This document shows positions 35,065 through 41,460 of a stretch of DNA of 64,000 nucleotides, piece after piece. Location: contig NZ_CP049865.1 in assembly GCF_011393335.1 (NCBI RefSeq), forward strand, positions 124,001 to 188,000, read 5' to 3'. The stretch's first letter is position 1. Each line of letters opens with the position of its first letter. The position numbers were made by a program, and so were the translations under genes. The DNA comes from Propioniciclava coleopterorum. GTDB taxonomy: Bacteria > Actinomycetota > Actinomycetes > Propionibacteriales > Propionibacteriaceae. The notes under the pieces were generated by a model that worked only from the letters and a program-made list of their open reading frames with translations, ran no database searches and was not told the DNA's origin.

Positions 35065-36357
35065 TCACTTGAGCTGGCTCTTGACCTCGTCGTGGAGGCC
35101 GGTCGCCGCCTCGATCGGAGTCTTGCGCTTGAAAAGCAAATCCTGCACCATCCGCATCTGGACCGTACCGAAGTTGCCACCGCCGACCGGCGTGACGAGC
35201 GGGACCGGGCCGAGCTCGGACTCGATCGAGTCGAGGTAGGCCACGACCTTCTTGTCGACGTCGCTCAGCTTCGGCTCCAGCGCGGAGCGCACCTCCTTGT
35301 TGGCCGGGACGCCGCGCTCGGTGCCCATGATCAGGCCCGCCTCGGGGCTGTTGGCCAGGAAGTCGACGAACTTGGCGACGGCCTCGGGGTTCTTCGTCTT
35401 GCCCGACGCGGACCACAGCATGGACGCCTTGTACCACAGGGCCGCCTTGTCGGCCGACCCAGCCTTGCTCGGCGGGCGCAGCAGCGTCATGTCGGTGCCG
35501 GACGCCTTCTGCAGCGCGGTGATCTGGTTGGACCAGTACACCGAGAAGCCGATCTTGTTGGTGGCGGCCATGGTCTGGTCGAGCGGCTTGCCCATGTCCT
35601 CAGAGGTCTGGGAGTCCGACGGCGCGGACTTGTCGCCCTGGATGTCCAGGCCCCACTGGAAGAAGGACTCCAGGTCCTTGGGCTCGAAGCCCATGCCACC
35701 CTCGACGAACTGGTCCTTGCCCTCCTGGCGCAGGTAGGCGCGCAGGGCCGGCTCGACGTAGCTCATGTTCTGGGTGCCGAAGACGCCGTCGGGGCTGGCC
35801 TCGGACACCTTCTTGGCGGTCTGGTGCAGGGTCTCCCACGTCCAGGTCTTGTCGTCGGGCATCGCGACGTTGGCCGCCTCGAGCACCTTCGGGTTCCCGA
35901 CGACGACGGGGGCGTTGATGCCGGCGTTGATGCCGTAGAGCTTGCCGCCCACCCGGCCCGTGTCGACGGTGCCCTCCATGAACTTGTCGGTCTTCAGGCC
36001 GACCTTCTCCAGGTCGAGCAGCGCGCCGCGCTTGCCGTACTCGGAGATGTACTTCTCATCCATCTGGATGACGTCGGGCGCGTCGTTGGCGGCGACCTGG
36101 GTGGCGAGCTTGTCCCAGTAGCCGGACCATTCGCCCGGCTCGCCCTGCACCTTGATGTCGGGGTTCGCGGCCTCGAACTTCGCGATGACCTCGTTGGTCA
36201 GCTTGTTGCGCGTGTCGTTCCCCCACCAGGCGAAACGGATGACCGTCTGGCCCTTGTCGTTCTGGGTGCCCTGACCCGGCGCCGCGGGTGAGCCACAGCC
36301 GGCCAGCGCCAGACCGAGCACCACGACGCTCGCGGCGAGCTTCTTGGTGATGGACAT
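35065..36357 (-). CDS. CUT1-type sugar ABC transporter substrate-binding lipoprotein 3
   Basis: A 430-residue binding protein. A short signal peptide ends in the lipobox LAGC with Cys21. The mature part shares FAWWGNDTRNKLTNEVI and DVIQMDEKYISEYGKRG with the two binding proteins at 26381 and 27935 but is more diverged elsewhere. It is the first gene of the operon with the two permeases, Gfo/Idh oxidoreductase, hydrolase and uxaE. A LacI-type operator lies 42 bp upstream. The ligand is likely a uronate-containing or pectic oligosaccharide, inferred from the operon. Confidence 0.93.
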   Translation of the reverse strand: MSITKKLAASVVVLGLALAGCGSPAAPGQGTQNDKGQTVIRFAWWGNDTRNKLTNEVIAKFEAANPDIKVQGEPGEWSGYWDKLATQVAANDAPDVIQMDEKYISEYGKRGALLDLEKVGLKTDKFMEGTVDTGRVGGKLYGINAGINAPVVVGNPKVLEAANVAMPDDKTWTWETLHQTAKKVSEASPDGVFGTQNMSYVEPALRAYLRQEGKDQFVEGGMGFEPKDLESFFQWGLDIQGDKSAPSDSQTSEDMGKPLDQTMAATNKIGFSVYWSNQITALQKASGTDMTLLRPPSKAGSADKAALWYKASMLWSASGKTKNPEAVAKFVDFLANSPEAGLIMGTERGVPANKEVRSALEPKLSDVDKKVVAYLDSIESELGPVPLVTPVGGGNFGTVQMRMVQDLLFKRKTPIEAATGLHDEVKSQLK

Positions 36358-36399
36358 TGATTGCCCTCTTTCGTTTCGTGCTTCGCCGACCCCGTTGCC

Positions 36400-36422
36400 G
36401 GGAAGCGCTTACCGAGACAGTA
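36400..36422 (-). promoter_or_regulatory. LacI-type operator site 4 and -10 element
   Basis: On the minus strand TACTGT (36417-36422) is a -10 candidate, followed 3 bp later by GGTAAGCGCTTCCC (36400-36413). The arrangement is the same as at sites 1 and 6. It controls the binding protein 3 operon. The whole 36358-36691 intergenic region also holds site 5 and otherwise shows no feature. Confidence 0.65.
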
Positions 36423-36597
36423 CGGGCACGCGGGACCCTCGTCAAGGAGACAGGACGGATTGACACCGAATCGAATCGATTCACGCTGCCGACACTAGGC
36501 GCGAGAGAGTTGCAGCGCAGGCGCTGGGACCGCGCTTCACACCCGGCGCGAGGGACCGCCGCGGACCGCCCCGGGCGTCACCCCTGATCAGCGCCTC

Positions 36598-36611
36598 GTA
36601 AACCGCTTTCC
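36598..36611 (+). promoter_or_regulatory. LacI-type operator site 5, lacI-family gene promoter
   Basis: GTAAACCGCTTTCC differs from the consensus at one position. It lies 80 bp before the LacI-family start at 36692, with TAGGGT (36654-36659) in between as a possible -10 element. Autoregulation is the simplest reading. Confidence 0.5.
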
Positions 36612-36691
36612 CGGCAACCGCGCGCCTCGCGTTGCCCGGCGTGGATCGTCTCGTTAGGGTGCCTGCAACCGTCCTTCGGATCGGAGGCCCC

Positions 36692-37750
36692 ATGGCCCGC
36701 GCCACCCGTAGCGCCCCCACGTTGAGCGATGTCGCTCGACACGCCGGGGTGTCGCTCGCGACCGCGTCCCGGGCCATCAACGGCTCCGAGACCCGCACGG
36801 TGGGCGAGGACCTGCGTCGCCGCGTCGCCGAATCCGCCCGTCTGCTCGGGTACGCGCCCAACGCCAACGCCCAGGCCATGGCCCGGGGCGCCACCCGCAC
36901 CATCGGCGTCGTCGTCCACGACCTGACCGACCCCTACTTCGCCGCGATCGCGGACGGGATCGCCACGGCCGCGACCGAGCGGAAGCTGTTCCTCACCCTC
37001 GCCACCACCGGCAACAACCTCGCCGCCCTGGGCGACGTCGTGACCTCGCTGGACTCCATGCGGGTGCGCGCCATCATCCTCGTGGGCGCCCGCTGGAAGG
37101 ACCCCGACCTGCAGGACGCGCTCATGGCGTCCATCGACCAGTACGTCGGACGCGGCGGCCGCGTCGTCGCGCTCGGCATGGACTTCCCCGGCGTGGACTG
37201 CGTGCAGGTGGCGAACGAGGCCGGCGCGACCGCGCTCGCCGAGGAACTCGTCGCGCTGGGTTACCGCCGCCCGCTCGTCCTGACCGGCCCGGAGCGCCAC
37301 TCCACGGCCGCGTCCCGGGCGACGGCGTTCACCCACCGGATGAAGCAGTTGGGCCACCCCGTTCCCGACGCCAACCAGATCACCTCGGACTTCACCCGCG
37401 CCGGCGGCACCGTGGGCATGCGGCTCGCGATCGAGGGCGGCCTCACCTACGACGTCATCGTCGCGATGAACGACGTGATGGCGCTGGGCGCGCTCAACGA
37501 GGCGACCCGCTCGGGCATCAGCATCCCGGCCGACGCCGGCCTGACGGGGTTCGGCGACATCTCGACCCTGGTCGACGTCACCCCGGGGCTGACCACGGTG
37601 CGCGTCCCCAGCGGGCAGCTCGCGCGCCTCGGCCTGGACCTGGCCCTGAGCGGACCCGGCGACGGGACGGGCTCGATCACCGTCGGGGTGACGCCGGTGC
37701 TGCGCGATTCGACGCCTGCGCTGCGCGACTCGGCACCGGCATCGCGCTGA
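36692..37750 (+). CDS. LacI-family transcriptional regulator
   Basis: A 352-residue repressor. The helix-turn-helix TLSDVARHAGVSLATASRAI is near residues 10-29, with a hinge around LLGYAPNANAQAMARG. The periplasmic-binding-protein-like effector domain includes TIGVVVHDLTDPYFAAIADG, VIVAMNDVMALGAL and LTGFGDI. The ATG has GGAGG 6 bp upstream; an alternative TTG start 20 codons earlier lacks support. It sits between the transporter operon and the Gfo/Idh operon, both with sites of the form GGnAAnCGCnTnCC. It is therefore the best candidate for the regulator binding all six sites. Effector unknown, probably a uronate or KDG-type intermediate. Confidence 0.93.
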   Translation: MARATRSAPTLSDVARHAGVSLATASRAINGSETRTVGEDLRRRVAESARLLGYAPNANAQAMARGATRTIGVVVHDLTDPYFAAIADGIATAATERKLFLTLATTGNNLAALGDVVTSLDSMRVRAIILVGARWKDPDLQDALMASIDQYVGRGGRVVALGMDFPGVDCVQVANEAGATALAEELVALGYRRPLVLTGPERHSTAASRATAFTHRMKQLGHPVPDANQITSDFTRAGGTVGMRLAIEGGLTYDVIVAMNDVMALGALNEATRSGISIPADAGLTGFGDISTLVDVTPGLTTVRVPSGQLARLGLDLALSGPGDGTGSITVGVTPVLRDSTPALRDSAPASR

Positions 37751-37798
37751 TCCGCGCCCCCGGGCCCGACCCCCTACCGCCCGCCCTCGGGCCTGTGC

Positions 37799-37824
37799 TA
37801 GATTCACTCGGGAAAGCGCATTCC
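37799..37824 (+). promoter_or_regulatory. LacI-type operator site 6 and -10 element
   Basis: TAGATT (37799-37804) is a likely -10 element, followed by GGAAAGCGCATTCC (37811-37824), 19 bp before the ATG at 37844. This is the best copy of the pattern seen at site 1. Confidence 0.65.
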
Positions 37825-37843
37825 ACGTTCAGGGAGGCCCTCC

Positions 37844-39004
37844 ATGGGAACCAAGAAGCTCACCATCGCCATGAACGGCGTGACCGGTCGTATGGGTTAC
37901 CGCCAGCACCTCGTCCGCTCGATCCTGCCGCTCCGCGAGGAGGGCCTCGAGCTCCCCGACGGCACCCGCATCGAGGTCGAGCCGATCCTCATGGGTCGCC
38001 GCCCCGAGGCGCTGGAGGCCATGGCCGCCCAGCACGGCATCGAGCGCTGGGAGACCGACCTGGACAAGGTGCTGGCCGACGACTCCGTCGACATCTACTT
38101 CGACGCGCAGGTCACCTCGCGGCGCATGGAGGCCCTCACCAAGGCCATGAAGGCCGGCAAGCACATCTTCACCGAGAAGCCCACCGCGGAGACCCTCGAG
38201 CAGGCCGTCGAGCTGGAGCGCATCCGCGCCGCCGCCGGCGTGAACGCGGGCGTCGTCCACGACAAGCTGTACCTCCCGGGTCTGGTCAAGCTGCGCCGCC
38301 TGGTCGAGGAGGGCTTCTTCGGCCGCATCCTGAGCATGCGCGGCGAGTTCGGCTACTGGGTCTTCGAGGGCGACCACCAGCCCGCGCAGCGCCCGAGCTG
38401 GAACTACCGCAAGGAGGACGGCGGCGGCATGACCGTCGACATGTTCTGCCACTGGAACTACGTCATGGAGGGCATCGTCGGCAAGGTCGAGGCCGTCACC
38501 GCCAAGACCGCCACCCACATCCCGACCCGCTGGGACGAGCAGGGCAACGCCTACGACGCCACCGCCGACGACGCCGCCTACGGCATCTTCGAGCTGCGCA
38601 CCCCGGGCGGCGACCCCGTCATCGCGCAGATCAACTCCTCCTGGGCCGTCCGCGTCTTCCGCGACGAGCTGGTCGAGTTCCAGATCGACGGCACGCACGG
38701 CTCGGCGGTCACCGGCCTGTTCAACTGCGTCGCCCAGCAGCGCGGCCACACGCCCAAGCCGGTGTGGAACCCCGACCTGCCCACCACGGAGAAGTTCCGC
38801 GACCAGTGGCTGGACGTCCCGGCCAACGCCGAGCTGCCCAACGGCTTCCGCGCGCAGTGGGAGGAGTTCCTCGCCGACGTCGTGAACGACCGGCCGCACC
38901 GCTACGACCTGCTGTCCGCCGCCCGCGGCGTCCAGCTGGCCGAGAACGGCCTGAAGTCGTCGGCCGAGGGCCGCCGCGTCGAGATGGAGGAGCTGTCGGC
39001 GTGA
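37844..39004 (+). CDS. Gfo/Idh/MocA family oxidoreductase
   Basis: A 386-residue dehydrogenase. The N-terminus KKLTIAMNGVTGRMGYRQHL is a nucleotide-binding start of the GxTGRMG type, unlike the two other Gfo/Idh proteins in the window. HIFTEKPTAETLEQA is the EKP motif, and GGGMTVDMFCHWNYVMEGI holds the catalytic-site His. AGGGAGG precedes the ATG. Its stop overlaps the GTG of the isomerase gene. Control by the adjacent LacI regulator is likely. It probably interconverts a sugar or uronate with its keto form for the following isomerase. Confidence 0.87.
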   Translation: MGTKKLTIAMNGVTGRMGYRQHLVRSILPLREEGLELPDGTRIEVEPILMGRRPEALEAMAAQHGIERWETDLDKVLADDSVDIYFDAQVTSRRMEALTKAMKAGKHIFTEKPTAETLEQAVELERIRAAAGVNAGVVHDKLYLPGLVKLRRLVEEGFFGRILSMRGEFGYWVFEGDHQPAQRPSWNYRKEDGGGMTVDMFCHWNYVMEGIVGKVEAVTAKTATHIPTRWDEQGNAYDATADDAAYGIFELRTPGGDPVIAQINSSWAVRVFRDELVEFQIDGTHGSAVTGLFNCVAQQRGHTPKPVWNPDLPTTEKFRDQWLDVPANAELPNGFRAQWEEFLADVVNDRPHRYDLLSAARGVQLAENGLKSSAEGRRVEMEELSA

Positions 39005-39870
39005 GCGCCAACCGTCTGTCGTTGAACACGGCGACCACCAAGTACTGGACGCTCGCCGAGGCCGTCGCGGGCGCCAAGGCCGCCGGCCTGGAGGCTGTCG
39101 GGCTGTGGCGCGACCGCGTCGCCGAGGTCGGCCTGGAGGAGGCCGCCCGGATCGTGTCGGAGGCCGGGCTGCGCGTCAGCTCGCTGTGCCGCGGGGGCTT
39201 CCTCTCGGCCGCCGACGAGGCGGGCATCGCGGCGGCGCTGGAGGACAACCGCGCCGCGATCCGCGAGGCGAACGCTCTGGGCACCCGCGAGCTCGTGATG
39301 GTCGTCGGCGGCCTGCCGGCGGCGTCCGAGCCCTCGGGCCCGGCCATCCCGGACGGCGACAAGGACATCGTCGCCGCCCGGCAGCGGGTCCACGACCGGA
39401 TCGCCGAGCTGGTGCCCTATGCGCGCGAACACGACGTCCGGCTCGTGCTGGAGCCGCTGCACCCGATCTTCGCCGGCGACCGCGCGGTGCTCTCCACGCT
39501 GGAGCAGTGCCTCGACATGGCCGCGGAGTTCGACGCGCGCGACGTCGGCGTCGTGGTGGACACCTACCACGTGTGGTGGGACCCCAAGCTGCGCGAGATG
39601 ATCGCCCGGGCCGGCGCGGAGGGGCGGATCGCGTCCTACCAGATCTGCGACTGGATCCTGCCGCTGGCCCCCGACGCGCTGTTGTCGCGCGGCCACGTCG
39701 GCGACGGCTACATCGACTTCCCCACCATCACCGCCTGGGTGGCCGAGACCGGCTACGACGGCGACATCGAGGTGGAGATCTTCAACGCCGACATCTGGGG
39801 CACCCCCGGTGAGCAGACGGTGGAGACGATGAAGGAGCGCTACGCGTCCCTGGTCGAGCCGTACCTGTGA
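39001..39870 (+). CDS. Sugar phosphate isomerase/epimerase (xylose isomerase-like TIM barrel)
   Basis: A 289-residue AP-endonuclease-2-type TIM barrel. LSLNTATTKYWTLAEAVAGA begins the barrel, VRLVLEPLHPIFAGD has a metal-binding Glu, VGVVVDTYHVWWDPKL an Asp/His pair and DIEVEIFN the final Glu, so the metal site is intact. The GTG start overlaps the previous stop by four bases, so translation is coupled to the oxidoreductase. Hexulose or uronate isomerisation is likely; the substrate cannot be named. A perfect terminator follows. Confidence 0.85.
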   Translation: MSANRLSLNTATTKYWTLAEAVAGAKAAGLEAVGLWRDRVAEVGLEEAARIVSEAGLRVSSLCRGGFLSAADEAGIAAALEDNRAAIREANALGTRELVMVVGGLPAASEPSGPAIPDGDKDIVAARQRVHDRIAELVPYAREHDVRLVLEPLHPIFAGDRAVLSTLEQCLDMAAEFDARDVGVVVDTYHVWWDPKLREMIARAGAEGRIASYQICDWILPLAPDALLSRGHVGDGYIDFPTITAWVAETGYDGDIEVEIFNADIWGTPGEQTVETMKERYASLVEPYL

Positions 39871-39892
39871 GCCACGCCCCGCGCTGACGCCG

Positions 39893-39922
39893 CGATGCCC
39901 CGGGATCCGTCCCGGGGCATCG
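39893..39922. terminator. Bidirectional terminator
   Basis: A perfect 13-bp stem, CGATGCCCCGGGA (39893-39905) and TCCCGGGGCATCG (39910-39922), with loop TCCG. It lies between the convergent isomerase and carboxyl transferase genes. Confidence 0.85.
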
Positions 39923-39954
39923 TCGCGTCCGGGGGCGGTCTCCCCCGCCGTGTC

Positions 39955-41367
39955 CTAGAGCGGGATGTTGGTGTGGGTGCCGCGGCGGCCGTCGTCGACG
40001 GTCCGCAGCACCGCAGCGAGGCGGCTGCGGGTGCGCTCGGGGGCGACGACCTCGTCCACGGCCCCGACCTCGAGCGCCGCCGCGACCCCGCCGAGTTCCC
40101 GGGCGTGCTCGCGGATCAGGTCGGCCTCGCCCGCGGCGCGCCGTTCGGGCGGCAGCTCGGCGAGCCGGCGGCGGTACAGGACGCGCACCGCGGCGTCCGG
40201 GGGCATGACGGCCAGGTCGGCGTCCGGCCACGCCAGGACGCGGGTGGCGCCCAGGCCCTTGGCGTTCATGGCGATGTAGGCGCCGCCGTAGGCCCGGCCG
40301 ATGACGAGATTGATCCGCGGCACGGACGCGTTCGCGAACGCGTGGAACAGCTTCGCGCCGCGCCGCAGCGCCCCGCCGCGCTCCTCGCGCAGCCCGGGCA
40401 GGATGCCGGGCACGTCCACCAGCACCAGCAGCGGGACGCCGAGCGCGTCGCACATCCGGACGAAGCGGGCCGCCTTGTCGGCGGAGTCGGCGTCCAGCCA
40501 GCCGCCGGCGTGCAGCGGGTTGTTGGCGACGACGCCCACGGTCCGGCCGCCCAGGCGCCCCAGGCCCACGACGAGCTGGCGGGCCCAGGCCGCCTGGATC
40601 TCCCACCAGCCGTCGGCGTCCAGCAGGCCGGCGACGACGCCGTGGACGTCGCGCTCCGCGGGATCGGGCAGCGGCCGATCCTCGACCGTCGCAGCCACCG
40701 TCCCCGGGGCGGCGATCAGCTCGATCAGGTCGGCGACTCGGGCGAAGCCGGTCTCCTCGTCGGGCACCGCGAGGTGGACGACGCCGGAGTGCTCGGCGTG
40801 CGTGGTCAGGCCGCCGAGGTCCTCGAGCTCGACCTCCTCGCCGGTCAGCGTCCGGACGACGTCGGGGCCGGTCACGACCACGCGTCCGGAGGGGGCCATC
40901 ACCACGACGTCGGCCAGCGTGGACGCGTACGCGGCCGCCCCGGCCGAGGGGCCCAGAACCAGCGAGACCTGGAGGATGCGGCCCGAGGCGGTCGCGATGC
41001 TGTGGAGCATCCGCGCCACGCGGTCCATGGTGCGGGCGCCCTCGGCGAGCCCGGCCCCGCCGGAGTGCCAGACGCCCACGATCGGGAGGCCGTGCTCCAG
41101 GGCGAAGGCGTGGGCGGCGATGATGACGTCGCAGTCGGCGACGGCCAGCGAGCCGCCCCGCAGGCCCGGGTCGGTGGCGAACGCGACGGCCCGGTCGCCC
41201 CGCACCGTCCCCTGCACGGCCACCGCGCCGCGCCCGTGCTCGGTCCCGGCGAGCGATCGCGCGCTGCCCGGGTCGAACAGCCGGTCCAGCCGGCGGCGGG
41301 GATCGGTCGGCGTGGTGTCGTCGGAGGGACGCAACGCGTCGTCGCGGTGCTGCTGCGAAGCCGGCAT
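39955..41367 (-). CDS. Acyl-CoA carboxylase carboxyltransferase (beta) subunit-like protein
   Basis: A 470-residue crotonase-fold carboxyltransferase with both halves present: the N-terminal acyl-CoA-binding half with VGVWHSGGAGLAEGARTMD and the C-terminal carboxybiotin half with VDVPGILPGLREERGG and NLVIGRAYGGAYIAMNAKGL. Family members carboxylate acetyl-, propionyl- or methylmalonyl-CoA, or act in transcarboxylase or decarboxylase complexes. It is somewhat short for PccB (about 510-530). No biotin carrier or biotin carboxylase gene is nearby, and it is flanked by sugar genes on both sides, so it probably works with subunits encoded elsewhere. Confidence 0.85.
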   Translation of the reverse strand: MPASQQHRDDALRPSDDTTPTDPRRRLDRLFDPGSARSLAGTEHGRGAVAVQGTVRGDRAVAFATDPGLRGGSLAVADCDVIIAAHAFALEHGLPIVGVWHSGGAGLAEGARTMDRVARMLHSIATASGRILQVSLVLGPSAGAAAYASTLADVVVMAPSGRVVVTGPDVVRTLTGEEVELEDLGGLTTHAEHSGVVHLAVPDEETGFARVADLIELIAAPGTVAATVEDRPLPDPAERDVHGVVAGLLDADGWWEIQAAWARQLVVGLGRLGGRTVGVVANNPLHAGGWLDADSADKAARFVRMCDALGVPLLVLVDVPGILPGLREERGGALRRGAKLFHAFANASVPRINLVIGRAYGGAYIAMNAKGLGATRVLAWPDADLAVMPPDAAVRVLYRRRLAELPPERRAAGEADLIREHARELGGVAAALEVGAVDEVVAPERTRSRLAAVLRTVDDGRRGTHTNIPL

Positions 41368-41460
41368 GACCCGACCACCTTCCCGGGCCGGCGCGGCCCG
41401 TCCTGGCGCCGAAGCTAGGCGCTGGGCGCCCGGGCGTCAAAACCCGGCGCGCGCCGCGGG

